A stretch of DNA of 64,000 bases from a bacterium (GCA_024231955.1 JAAEPZ010000512.1:1-64000), one strand, 5' to 3'; positions 7,102 to 16,087 are shown, counted from the first letter of the stretch. Numbers and translations: made by a program. The notes: generated by a model from the letters alone, not told the origin.

Positions 7102-9618
7102 ATGGGTAAGCTATTCAGTCGGGCGATCATCTGCCTGGGCTACGCGCTGCTGCTCTACTGCTGCGCATTCTATTGCCAGGATGTCATCAAGCTGGTCAAG
7201 TGGACCGACTCGGGACGCGTCAATATCAAAGCCAACCGCAGCGAAGAGGGCGCCCCGCTCATCTTCGAGAGCATCAACACGGCCAATTTCCCGGACGCCG
7301 CAGTGCTGCCCGCCCTCGGCGACACGCTCATCTCCTTCGTGCTGGCCACCGGCGACACCATCCTGACCGGAGAAACCGGACACAATTACAGCCTGGCCGG
7401 CGACGAGGCGACAGTCACCTTCACGCACGATAATGAGGTGCATCAGGCGCGCCTGATCTTCACCGAACGTCAACGGGGGCAGATCGCCTTAACGATCATG
7501 ATTCAGGTTGTCCGGGCCCTGATCTCGCTGGGCTTCCTGATCGTGGGGCTCTGGGCGCTGAGCAAACGCCCCTACAACACCGGCGTGCGCCTGCTGGCGC
7601 TGTTCAGTTTCAGCATGACCTCATTAATGATTGCCGCCGTCGATATCGGCTTCAACAACATCCCCGCCTTCGCCATTCCGGGACAGAACATCATCGGACA
7701 GGTTCTCGAGATTCTCGGCGTCTCCTTCGGCGCCTTCTGGTTCAACCTGCAACTCTACTTCCCCAATCCGTTCCCCCGACTTCAGCGCCGAGCGTGGCTT
7801 ATCAATCTGGCGATATTCCTGCCGCAGATCGTGATCCTCAGCCTGGCCTTCGTGCAGATCGACATCTGGGGACCCGTCCGGGGACCCGTCCAGGGGATAT
7901 TAATCTCACTGCAGGTCTGCAGCGGCTTCTTCATACTGGGTTATCGTCTCGCCAAAACCCGCGATCCTCTTGAGCGGCGTCAGCTCTCCCTGGTTACCTG
8001 GGGCAGCGGCTTCGGGTTGGGCCTGCTCTTCATCATGGTCATTATGGGCACGCTGGGGATCACGCAGAGGTTGCCCGACAGCGCCGGCTACGGGTTGATC
8101 CTGCTCACATTCTTCGGGCTGCTCCTCTCACCCATCAGCTTCGCCTTCGCCTTCGGACGTTACCGTCTGCTTGAGGTCGAGGGTCGCTTGCAGCGCGGTA
8201 CCCGCTACCTGCTGGTCACCGGCGGACTGCTGCTCATCTTCTTCACTCTACTCTACTTCGCCAGCGGTTTCCTGCTGGAGACATTCGCGCTGTCGGGGCG
8301 TGGTCCGACGCTGGCGGTATCGCTCGTGCTGGCACTTGGATTCTCCCCCCTGCACCGCCGCACCCAGGGGGTTTTCGAAGAGCGGATCTACCCTGAACGG
8401 CAACGATTGCGGGCCATACTGGCGGAGTTCCACGCCAAAACCGCCGCTCTGACCGATCGCGACGAGCTCTTCACCAGCCTGGAGGAGAGCCTCAAGAAGG
8501 GGATCGGCATCACTGCGCTGGTGCCGGCCATGGGTAGCGCTGACGACAGCCGGTTCCTGCTGCCCGGCGAGCAGGAGCTCCCCTTCACCTTTGATGGCCA
8601 GTTGATGCAAACGCTCCGCGAGCTGCAGACTCCGCAGCTTGTCGATGAGCTGCAGGCGACCGACCATATCGACCTCACGCCGGATGAGGCGGCGTGGCTT
8701 GAAGCCCGACATGTCTGCCTGATACTGCCTCTGTGCTCACGTTCCGACCTGAACGGCCTGCTCTTCCTCACATCGGACGATAACTGGGATGGGCTCGGCG
8801 TCGGGGGACTCGAGGAGTTGCGGACGCTCAGCAGACAGATCGCTCTGGAGTGCGAGAACCTGAGCCTGCTCGAGGTCAGTCTGGACAAGAAGCGGCTCGA
8901 GGAGCAGCTCGATATGGCGCGGCAGGTCCAGGAGGGTTTCCTCCCCGCGAGCCTGCCCGATTCACCAGGCCTGGAGCTGGCGGCCTGCTTCCGCTCCTGC
9001 CTGGAGGTGGCCGGAGACTACTACGACGTCGTCGCCATGCCGGAGGGGAGAACCCTGATCGCCGTGGGCGACGTATCGGGCAAGGGGGCGGGCGCGGCCA
9101 TGATCATGGCCAACCTGCAGGCCTCGATCCGCAGCATGACGCGGGTCAACGTGCCGCTGGGCGAGATGGTGGAGGGGATCAACGACATCATCCACGCCAA
9201 CACGCCCCCCGGGCAGTTCATCACGTTCTTCGCGGCGGTGTACGATCCCGCCACCCGGAAGCTGACCTTCGTCAACGCGGGACACAATCCGCCGCGGGTG
9301 ATCCACAACGACGGCAGCAACACCGAGCTGGGTCCGATCGGCCCCATCCTCGGCGTATTCCCCGGACTGCCTTACGGTGAGCAGGACGTTGAGCTGGTCC
9401 CGGGGGACACCTTCGTGGCCTTCACCGACGGCGTGAGCGAGGCGATGAATATCGACGATGATGACTTCGGCGAGGAGAGGATCGTCGAGGCGGTCGCGCC
9501 GGAGAGGACCAAGACGCCGGACAAGCTGCTGACGACGATCGAAGAGGCCGTGGACGACTGGCGCGGCGAGGTCGAACTCGGCGACGACTACACGATCGTC
9601 ATCGGCCGCGTGCAGTAG
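7102..9618 (+). CDS. Membrane-bound PP2C/SpoIIE-type serine phosphatase (RsbU-like output)
   Basis: The protein (838 residues) probably dephosphorylates a Ser-phosphorylated regulator such as an anti-sigma-factor antagonist in response to an envelope or cytoplasmic cue. Residues 1-30 are one membrane segment, followed by an approximately 100-residue extracytoplasmic domain. About eight hydrophobic helices run to residue 430, then comes a GAF-like region. The SpoIIE domain starts with DMARQVQEGFLPASLP and LEVAGDYYDVV (about residue 630). It contains VAVGDVSGKGAGAAM and ends with FVAFTDGVSEAMN and GDDYTIVI. I start at the ATG at 7102 after a G-rich ribosome site; an upstream in-frame ATG at 7072 is possible. 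No partner switch proteins are adjacent. Confidence 0.92.
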   Translation: MGKLFSRAIICLGYALLLYCCAFYCQDVIKLVKWTDSGRVNIKANRSEEGAPLIFESINTANFPDAAVLPALGDTLISFVLATGDTILTGETGHNYSLAGDEATVTFTHDNEVHQARLIFTERQRGQIALTIMIQVVRALISLGFLIVGLWALSKRPYNTGVRLLALFSFSMTSLMIAAVDIGFNNIPAFAIPGQNIIGQVLEILGVSFGAFWFNLQLYFPNPFPRLQRRAWLINLAIFLPQIVILSLAFVQIDIWGPVRGPVQGILISLQVCSGFFILGYRLAKTRDPLERRQLSLVTWGSGFGLGLLFIMVIMGTLGITQRLPDSAGYGLILLTFFGLLLSPISFAFAFGRYRLLEVEGRLQRGTRYLLVTGGLLLIFFTLLYFASGFLLETFALSGRGPTLAVSLVLALGFSPLHRRTQGVFEERIYPERQRLRAILAEFHAKTAALTDRDELFTSLEESLKKGIGITALVPAMGSADDSRFLLPGEQELPFTFDGQLMQTLRELQTPQLVDELQATDHIDLTPDEAAWLEARHVCLILPLCSRSDLNGLLFLTSDDNWDGLGVGGLEELRTLSRQIALECENLSLLEVSLDKKRLEEQLDMARQVQEGFLPASLPDSPGLELAACFRSCLEVAGDYYDVVAMPEGRTLIAVGDVSGKGAGAAMIMANLQASIRSMTRVNVPLGEMVEGINDIIHANTPPGQFITFFAAVYDPATRKLTFVNAGHNPPRVIHNDGSNTELGPIGPILGVFPGLPYGEQDVELVPGDTFVAFTDGVSEAMNIDDDDFGEERIVEAVAPERTKTPDKLLTTIEEAVDDWRGEVELGDDYTIVIGRVQ

Positions 9619-9625
9619 CGAGAAT

Positions 9626-9653
9626 GGGGACACGTACCTCTAGTACGTACCCC
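9626..9653. repeat. REP-like imperfect palindrome
   Basis: The left arm GGGGACACGTACC is followed by CTAG-type loop sequence and a right arm ACGTACCCC. It is a degenerate copy of the palindrome at 9667, lying just after the phosphatase stop codon. Confidence 0.6.
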
Positions 9654-9666
9654 TGATTTACGAAGA

Positions 9667-9695
9667 GGGGACATGCACCTGTGGTGCATGTCCCC
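9667..9695. repeat. REP-like perfect palindrome
   Basis: GGGGACATGCACC and GGTGCATGTCCCC form perfect 13-bp arms around the 3-nt loop TGT. The element lies between two convergent genes (phosphatase and subtilase), so it could act as a bidirectional structure. Related copies occur at 13454, 15990 and 16055. Confidence 0.85.
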
Positions 9696-9732
9696 GAAGA
9701 AGTGTCCAGCCGGGTGGACGAAAGAATGTTCG

Positions 9733-12546
9733 CTACTTCAGCAGCACCAGCCGGGTCACGGCCTCGTGGCCGCCGGCGCTGGTTACCCTCGCGAGATAGA
9801 CGCCGCAAGGGAGCGGTTCGTCGCGATCGTCCAGGCCGCGCCAGGTGATCGTCCCCGCGCTTTCGACCTGAGCATCGTCCAGCAACGTCTTGTGCAGACG
9901 CCCCCGCACATCGTAGATCGAGATGGTCATTCGATCGGCGGCGGGAAGACTCCAGCTGATCGTCGTGGTCGGGTTGAACGGATTGGGCCAGACGGCCAGG
10001 TTTGCACGGATCGGTGCGATTATACCGTCCCCCACCGCAGTAACGAGGCGGTTGTCGAAGCTGATCGCGTCGATCCAGAACCCCTCGCCGGTCACGCCGC
10101 CGTCGGAGCCGAACTCGAAACGGAACTGCAGGTCGCCGCCAGAGTAGTCGCTCAGATCGAAGACGACCCCCTGCCAGCCGTCGGTGTTGCCGGACCATCC
10201 CGGCGCGTCGCCCAGACCGCCCAGCACATTGTCGGGGTAACCCAGCAACGGCTCGACGAGGTCCCACGTCTCATCGTTCAGGACGCGCAGGTTGACGCCG
10301 TCGAAGCCCCCCTCGGTGGCAGACCAGTAATGGAAGCTGAGAAGGCAGTAATCGAAGCCGGACAGGTCGTACGCGGGGCTGTTCAGGTAACCGCCCGCCT
10401 CGTCGAAATAGTCATCGTACATGCCCACGCCCCAGCAGGAGAGATCGCCGAAGCCCCCCTCGGGACCCCGCTCGAAGGGGGAGTCCCAGGACCAGATCTC
10501 CGTACCGAAGTAGCCGCCCTCATCCGCCTCGAAGTCCTCGACGATCGGCGTCAGCATCACTGTTCCGCCGCTGGGGTAATTGCTGACTCCGTCGGCCGCC
10601 GGAGTGACGAGTCCCGGACCGAAATGGGCCGCGGCGACCCCGTAGCCCGGCAGACTGTCGCAGAGCACGGTAACCTGGAACGGATCGGGAACGCTGGTGA
10701 TGGCGAACAGACCGTCGGCCGCCGTCAGGGTCACGGCGAGATGGGGATCCTGCGGCGTGACCCGCACACCCGCGAGGGGATTGCCCGCAAGGTCCTTGAT
10801 ATAGCCGGTGATGTCGCGCACCTCTTTGGCCACCAGGGCAATGTCGAGCGTGGTGGTGATGCCGTCGGCCACAGAGAGGGCTCTGGCGGTCGGCTCGTAC
10901 CAGTACGATTCGGTCGTCAGCGTATAATCTCCGGCGATCAGCGGGATATCATAGATCCCAGCCCCGTTGGTGATCCGGAACGTGGCGCCGCCGGGCACAT
11001 CCACCCGTACACCCGCCAGGGGAAGTCCGGTGTCGAGATCGGTGATCACACCGGCAACCTTGCCGATCCCCACCGACGCCTCGGCCCACGCCGTCACCAG
11101 ATTCGGCCGGGGACCGATCAGATTCCCCCCCTCCTGGGGTGTACCGGTGTTACGGAGGATCTGTGCGGCCAGGGCCGCGTCGAGGGGGAAGCCGTGGGCG
11201 CTCTTGAACATCCCCTGCAACGAGGCCACCGCCCCCACTACGATTGGCGAGGCGCTGGAGGTGCCGCTGAAGCTGTCGGTGTACCACTCCTCCTCGGGCA
11301 GTCCGTCGCCGTGCAGGTTGCCGTAGCCGCAGGTGGCGACGTAGTAACCCCAGCCGTGGAGGTCAAGACGCGAACCGTAATTGGTGAACCCCGCGGGCAC
11401 GAGCGAGCCGCCGTCGGTGGCGCCGCACATGATCGCGCCCGAGTTGCGGACATTGCGATCGAAGAGGCCGTCGTAGACGGGATCGTCCAGATCCTGCGCC
11501 CCGTTGCCCGCCGCCTCGCAGACGATCCTGCCGTTCAGGGCCGCCAGCAGCATGGCGTCGAAGTTGTCCTGCCAGTACTCCATGCAGACGTAGCCGAACT
11601 GCCCCTCGCCGTTGGCGTTGGGTCCCGGTCCGTGCAGTTCGATGAGGATGATGTCTCCGGCTGCGATGGCGGCTGAGGCCATGTTGATGGCGTCGGCCGT
11701 CGACGAGCCGAAGATCGAGGAACAGCCGACGTCGCAGGCGGGAGCGATGCCCCGCACGCCCAGTCCGTTGTCGCTCCCGCGGATCTCGCCCAGCACCGCC
11801 GTGCCGTGGTTGCGCCAGCCCTGGTCGTCGATGTTGTTCCCCGCCTCGAAGAACGGCTCGGGCAGGTCCTCGTGGCTCCAGAGCCACGCGCCCTCGACAT
11901 CCACCACCTGCACCGTCGCGCCGTCGGCGCCGGGGATGCCGGTGACGCTCCAAGCGCCGACCCCTTCGGGGGCGTCGTTCATGTAGCCCTGGTTGCCGGT
12001 GAAGTCCGGCGTATCTCTGTCGGAACGGGTCGCACTCTCGGTGAAGGTCGGCGTCTCGCCGGTGAAGGCGTCGAAGCCCAGCGCCGCGGGCACCGCCACC
12101 GGCTCCAGCCACGCACTCTCGACCTCGGGCAGGGCCAGAATCGCCTTGAGCACCGCGAGCAGAGTCCCCCTGTCGCTCGCGACATCGAGCATCTGGGCGT
12201 AGCTGTTCAGATCGGGCAGCGCGCCGCCGTACCTGGCTTCAGCGGCGATCCGCTCGGCGGTCAGCGCCGCGGCCGGGCGGGAGAACCTCCGGGACAGACG
12301 GGCCGTCGGAGCCAGTTCGGTGAACGTCTCTTCCAGCGTGACGTCGCGACCGCCTTCGGCCCGCTCCAGGCCGAAGGGCGTCACTGTCACGGCACTCTCG
12401 CTCGTGAACTTGATCACGATGGTCCCCGACGGGGCCGGGGTCTGCATCTCGAGCTGCAACGCTTTGGTCGGCGCGGCGTGACCGTAGGCCAGGACCAGGG
12501 CAGGAACGAGAAGAAGCAGGGCGACGAGTATCAGGCGATCACGCAT
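9733..12546 (-). CDS. Secreted subtilisin-like (S8) serine protease with FlgD-like C-terminal domain
   Basis: This 937-residue exoprotease starts with a signal peptide (RLILVALLLLVPALVLAYG). A prodomain-like region ends near residue 170. The catalytic triad is visible as Asp in VQVVDVEGAWLWSHEDL (about 213), His in GWRNHGTAVLG (about 244) and Ser in FSGTSSASPIVVGA (about 428). Two carboxypeptidase-regulatory-like repeats follow (VITDLDTGLPLAGVRVDVPGG; YIKDLAGNPLAGVRVTP), then a jellyroll-like domain with WSWDSPFERG and DYCLLSFHYW. The C-terminal domain begins WPNPFNPTTTISWSLP and ends RLVLLK, the FlgD-type fold used as a type IX-like sorting domain. REP-like palindromes lie just downstream. 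Confidence 0.93.
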   Translation of the reverse strand: MRDRLILVALLLLVPALVLAYGHAAPTKALQLEMQTPAPSGTIVIKFTSESAVTVTPFGLERAEGGRDVTLEETFTELAPTARLSRRFSRPAAALTAERIAAEARYGGALPDLNSYAQMLDVASDRGTLLAVLKAILALPEVESAWLEPVAVPAALGFDAFTGETPTFTESATRSDRDTPDFTGNQGYMNDAPEGVGAWSVTGIPGADGATVQVVDVEGAWLWSHEDLPEPFFEAGNNIDDQGWRNHGTAVLGEIRGSDNGLGVRGIAPACDVGCSSIFGSSTADAINMASAAIAAGDIILIELHGPGPNANGEGQFGYVCMEYWQDNFDAMLLAALNGRIVCEAAGNGAQDLDDPVYDGLFDRNVRNSGAIMCGATDGGSLVPAGFTNYGSRLDLHGWGYYVATCGYGNLHGDGLPEEEWYTDSFSGTSSASPIVVGAVASLQGMFKSAHGFPLDAALAAQILRNTGTPQEGGNLIGPRPNLVTAWAEASVGIGKVAGVITDLDTGLPLAGVRVDVPGGATFRITNGAGIYDIPLIAGDYTLTTESYWYEPTARALSVADGITTTLDIALVAKEVRDITGYIKDLAGNPLAGVRVTPQDPHLAVTLTAADGLFAITSVPDPFQVTVLCDSLPGYGVAAAHFGPGLVTPAADGVSNYPSGGTVMLTPIVEDFEADEGGYFGTEIWSWDSPFERGPEGGFGDLSCWGVGMYDDYFDEAGGYLNSPAYDLSGFDYCLLSFHYWSATEGGFDGVNLRVLNDETWDLVEPLLGYPDNVLGGLGDAPGWSGNTDGWQGVVFDLSDYSGGDLQFRFEFGSDGGVTGEGFWIDAISFDNRLVTAVGDGIIAPIRANLAVWPNPFNPTTTISWSLPAADRMTISIYDVRGRLHKTLLDDAQVESAGTITWRGLDDRDEPLPCGVYLARVTSAGGHEAVTRLVLLK

Positions 12547-12670
12547 AGGATCCCTCCGTATCGGGCAAGGCGACGATCATCCGGGTTTGCACCCGGACGG
12601 AATGGCGGCTGACGGGAGGCTTTAATTATAACAGATTCGGAAACGGATTGCAGGCGGCGACTTCGCCGGT

Positions 12671-13414
12671 TCAGCGCGTGAAATCGCCGTATTCAAGAAA
12701 GCGGATAATCTGCCGACGCGTATCGCGGGCGTTCATGATGAACGTATGGCTGTGATGAAGGACTATGAAGTCGTTCATCCCCTCCACCCGCGCGCTTTCC
12801 AGCGACACCTTGCCGTCATCCCGGCCGGGGATGAAGCGGCTGAAGATGGGGTTGATGGATCTGTCGCCAGCGATGACGCCGAGCTCAAAGTCCACGGGCG
12901 ACAGGGTCAGCGGCACGCTCCCCTCCCCTTTGCCGAGCTCCCGCCCGGCGGGGCCGATGAGCGGCCCGAGCAGGTCGGCGATCTCGCTGCCCCGGTTGGG
13001 CGGACAGAGCATCACCACGCGTCCGAGGTTCTCCGGCCGCTGATCCAGCAGATAGACCCGCAGCAGAATCCCCCCGAGGGAGTGGGTGACGAAGTGCACA
13101 CGGGGCGCTTCCCGCACGGCCTCGACGTTCAGGCGATCGTGCAGGTAAGCGGCCAGCTCTGTGATGGATTCGCTGCGGGAGGGGTAGCCGATGTTGAGCA
13201 CATCGTAGCCCGCCTTTTCGAGACTGCGCGCGGGCAGGCGCATGGAGTTGCGGGTGCGGCCGAGGCCGTGGAGCAGCACCACCAGATCACGGGGTTTCTC
13301 GAACCGGTACTCCTGCCCCGCCGGTTCGGGCACGACGTCGGTGTCCACGGAGGCCTGCGCCGGGAAGGTCGTGAGAAGGAACGTGATCAGAAGGGTAAGT
13401 CGCAGAATTCGCAT
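12671..13414 (-). CDS. Secreted alpha/beta-hydrolase, lipase-like
   Basis: This 247-residue protein begins with a signal peptide (LRLTLLITFLLTTFPAQA). It carries an oxyanion/HG motif VVLLHGLGRTRNSM and a nucleophile elbow VHFVTHSLGGILLR, with Ser near residue 110. A late His is available in FIVLHHSHTFIMN. The fold resembles lipase class 2/PGAP1-like hydrolases; substrate specificity cannot be read from sequence. It lies between two exoprotein genes on the same strand, 124 nt upstream of the subtilase. A hairpin repeat sits just upstream of its start. Confidence 0.85.
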   Translation of the reverse strand: MRILRLTLLITFLLTTFPAQASVDTDVVPEPAGQEYRFEKPRDLVVLLHGLGRTRNSMRLPARSLEKAGYDVLNIGYPSRSESITELAAYLHDRLNVEAVREAPRVHFVTHSLGGILLRVYLLDQRPENLGRVVMLCPPNRGSEIADLLGPLIGPAGRELGKGEGSVPLTLSPVDFELGVIAGDRSINPIFSRFIPGRDDGKVSLESARVEGMNDFIVLHHSHTFIMNARDTRRQIIRFLEYGDFTR

Positions 13415-13453
13415 GGGGCTATCCTACCCCAACCGTCGACCGTAGACAACAGA

Positions 13454-13507
13454 ATGGGGACATGCACTTTCCCCGGCCGGAGCACCGGGAAAAGAACATG
13501 TCCCCAT
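13454..13507. repeat. REP-like element with long interrupted stem
   Basis: The outer arms ATGGGGACATG (13454-13464) and CATGTCCCCAT (13497-13507) are perfectly complementary. Inside, TTTCCCCGG and CCGGGAAAA give a second imperfect stem. The ends share the GGGGACATG core of the palindrome at 9667, but the centre has been replaced. It lies between the propeller gene and the hydrolase gene. Confidence 0.75.
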
Positions 13508-13545
13508 GTAGTCGGTGAAAGAGCGTAGGCCAGACGGAATGGAAC

Positions 13546-15825
13546 CTACTTCAGCAGCACCAGCCGCGCGGAGGTCTGGTACAGCGCGCCGTTCACCCTA
13601 ACTAGGTAGACGCCCGAGCTCTGGGGCACGCCCGCGTCATCCAGGCCGCTCCAGCTCAGCTGATGCGTCCCTTCGACCAGCAGACCCTCGGCCAGCGTGA
13701 CGATGCGCCGCCCGGCGACGTCGTGGATCGTCACCGTCGCGCGTTGCGCCTCGGGCAGACTGAAGCTCAGGTTGACCTTCGGGTTGAACGGGTTCGGCCA
13801 AGCCGAAACGGCGAGACGATCGCCGGCCTCTGGCGCGGGCACGGCGGTGACCGATCCGCACTGAACCGGATAGATAGCCAGCTCATCTTGAATCGAGAAT
13901 ATCATACCGTTGCCGCCCGCCGTATATAAGTTGGTCCAGGGCGTCACCAGATTACCGAGATACAGAGGATTCAGCGGATCTGAGATATCCACGGCCGCAA
14001 TCCCCAACATGCCGCCGGCGTGAAGCACATTGTTCTCCAGATACAGAGTTTCGCAACGGAAGGGCAGCGCCGCCTCAGCTACGAATTGGGGATCTTCGGG
14101 ATCCGCGAGGCTGAATACCCGAATCTTGCAGGATCCCCCCTCGTGTCCCTCGGTCGCGAGATAGAGGTAACCGTCCTGATGAAGCATATCGGAGATGAGG
14201 TCGGACCAGTGATCCACGGATGACAGCTTGAACATGGCCGCCGGATCGGACACGTCGATGATCGACATGACATCACCATGATCCGTGAAATCAAATGTAT
14301 TCGGGTAGACATCCGAATCGAACGTGCAATAGGCGTAGTCCTCTACGAGCACTATATCCAGCATCTGCCGGTAGGGAGACAGCGTCAAATCCTGCAGCAG
14401 ATTCAGCGACGACGGATCGGATACATCATAAGATTGCATGTCTCCATCGCTGCCGACGAACAGCAGAGCGTTGTCGACGTCCTCCCGGAAAGCCCTGTAA
14501 TTCCCGTCTCCCATAATGAACCAGTCACCAACCACGGGGGCGTCCGGATCGGAAAGATCGATCGCGGACAGGTAGGTCCCGTAACTCATCTCTTCGGCAA
14601 AGTAATTCAACGCCAAAACGGTATCCCCCACATGGGTGAGATTTCTACTCCAGGTCCACATGTAGGGCGGAGTCAAAATTCTGCTGCGGAATACGGGATT
14701 CTGCGGATTGGAGATATCGATGAAATCAATGTGCGCTGAGTGATTGGGGATCAAAAGAAGATCTCCGAAGACATGCGGCCTGTGATATCCTTCGCCCTCC
14801 AGCGAGCCGATCGGATCGATCATAGTTTCAGAGGTGATATCGAAGGCTCGCAGACCGTTGTCGTGCGGATAGTAGAGGCGATCACCCTGAACCGCGATCA
14901 GGCCGAGGCCGGTCGCATCCCAGCCCATGTCGTAGGAACCCAGGGCGACCGGTGTTGACGGATCGGAGATATCCACCATATCGATTCCCCATTCGCCCGC
15001 AGCCACGTAGGCGGTCGTCTCGCCGACGCCCAATTTACGGTTCGACCGCACGGAGTGTTGCGCCGCCAGCAGAATCGGATTCCCGGGGTCCGCGACCGAG
15101 AAGACGCTCAACGACCCGCCTGAAGCCGCATAAGCGAAATCCCCCTTCAGCTCAATATCGTATACGCCGGCCATGAGCTCGGAGGAGCCCAGCAAGGTAA
15201 GTGATCCATCAGTCTTGATCCGGAAGCAATAAAGACGACCTTGACCGCCAATTATGCCGCTTCCGGCATACAGATAGCCGTCACGAACCTCCAGCGCGCG
15301 GCAGGATTCCCCTATCACAACCGTACCGATGAGATTGGGATAGCCTGGAGTGGGCATATTGTAGACATTGATGGTTCCGCCGTAGCCGAAATTGGAGTAG
15401 AGGTATTCGCCACCGGCTGCCATCACACTGATGGGTTCGCCCATCATGCTCGCACCGGCCATCACCGGAGCCGTATGGTCGCTGATGTCCAGCGCCAGAA
15501 TGGCGGGAACCTCCGGATAGTGGTTATACCCGGTAAGGAAGAGGAGATCGCCGTTTATCATGAGGAAGCGGTGAGGAGCGATCCCAAAGGGTATGGTGCT
15601 AAGCTCGGCCACCTGATTCGGCGTCTCCGAGCCACAGTCCAATACGATGATACTTTCATCCGCATACAGTACATAGGCGAGATCATCCTTGACGATAATA
15701 TCGCGAGGTTCATTACCAAAGTCCCACAAGTACTGCATCGATTCGTCATACTGGGCGCAATCCTGCCCCGATACACCTGAGCAAACGAGAATGAGAAGGA
15801 AAATAAGAATGAGTTTCTTAAGCAT
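13546..15825 (-). CDS. Secreted LVIVD-repeat beta-propeller protein with FlgD-like C-terminal domain
   Basis: The signal peptide is LKKLILIFLLILVCSGVSG. About 650 residues of repeated units follow, with the pattern 'x-ALDISDxxxPVxxG', for example DIVDISDPSTPVALGSYD-type segments, AIDLSDPDAPVVGDW and AAVDISDPLNPLYLGN. These are LVIVD-like propeller blades, usually extracellular and of unknown ligand. The C-terminal 80 residues start WPNPFNPKVNLSFSLP, continue VTIHDVAGRRI and end ARLVLLK, as in the subtilase. Upstream DNA holds three REP-like copies. It has no catalytic motif I can see; an adhesive or binding role is an inference. Confidence 0.88.
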   Translation of the reverse strand: MLKKLILIFLLILVCSGVSGQDCAQYDESMQYLWDFGNEPRDIIVKDDLAYVLYADESIIVLDCGSETPNQVAELSTIPFGIAPHRFLMINGDLLFLTGYNHYPEVPAILALDISDHTAPVMAGASMMGEPISVMAAGGEYLYSNFGYGGTINVYNMPTPGYPNLIGTVVIGESCRALEVRDGYLYAGSGIIGGQGRLYCFRIKTDGSLTLLGSSELMAGVYDIELKGDFAYAASGGSLSVFSVADPGNPILLAAQHSVRSNRKLGVGETTAYVAAGEWGIDMVDISDPSTPVALGSYDMGWDATGLGLIAVQGDRLYYPHDNGLRAFDITSETMIDPIGSLEGEGYHRPHVFGDLLLIPNHSAHIDFIDISNPQNPVFRSRILTPPYMWTWSRNLTHVGDTVLALNYFAEEMSYGTYLSAIDLSDPDAPVVGDWFIMGDGNYRAFREDVDNALLFVGSDGDMQSYDVSDPSSLNLLQDLTLSPYRQMLDIVLVEDYAYCTFDSDVYPNTFDFTDHGDVMSIIDVSDPAAMFKLSSVDHWSDLISDMLHQDGYLYLATEGHEGGSCKIRVFSLADPEDPQFVAEAALPFRCETLYLENNVLHAGGMLGIAAVDISDPLNPLYLGNLVTPWTNLYTAGGNGMIFSIQDELAIYPVQCGSVTAVPAPEAGDRLAVSAWPNPFNPKVNLSFSLPEAQRATVTIHDVAGRRIVTLAEGLLVEGTHQLSWSGLDDAGVPQSSGVYLVRVNGALYQTSARLVLLK

Positions 15826-15951
15826 ATAGCCACCATCTCAGCAAGAGTAATAGATAAATGAAACATATAATATCACATATCCGAACTCAAGTGCCAGCGC
15901 AATGTCTGACAGATAAGGGCCAAGCCACTTCCGCCAAACAAAGAACCGGGG

Positions 15952-16011
15952 ATGAAGATGTGGGCACGCACCGCAGGTGCAATGAAGATGGGGACACGCA
16001 CCGAAGGTGCA
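15952..16011. repeat. Tandem direct duplication of a REP half-element
   Basis: Two adjacent 30-nt units (15952-15981 and 15982-16011) of the form ATGAAGATG..CACGCACCGnAGGTGCA differ at three positions. Each unit carries the left arm, the 3-nt loop and part of the right arm. Only the second continues into a full palindrome (15990-16018). Confidence 0.8.
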
Positions 16012-16018
16012 TGTCCCC
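15990..16018. repeat. REP-like palindrome with one stem mismatch
   Basis: GGGGACACGCACC, loop GAA, GGTGCATGTCCCC. One pair is C opposite A, where the copy at 16055 has C-G and the copy at 9667 has T-A. The loop is the reverse complement of the TTC loop at 16070, so the two neighbours may be inverted copies. Confidence 0.85.
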
Positions 16019-16054
16019 CTCCATATTCCATATATATTGGTTATCCACAAACAG

Positions 16055-16087
16055 ATGGGGACACGCACCTTCGGTGCGTGTCCCCAT
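16055..16087. repeat. REP-like perfect palindrome, 15-bp arms
   Basis: ATGGGGACACGCACC and GGTGCGTGTCCCCAT pair perfectly around loop TTC. The element ends 20 nt before the stop codon of the aldolase gene, on the downstream side, and could double as its transcription terminator. Confidence 0.88.

Noticed and set aside
9700..9720. Small inverted repeat GTCCA..TGGAC after the palindrome at 9667
   Set aside because: Only five base pairs; indistinguishable from chance.
9673..11676. 667-codon plus-strand open frame
   Set aside because: It lies opposite the subtilase, whose catalytic triad and domains are unmistakable; the plus-strand product shows no motif.
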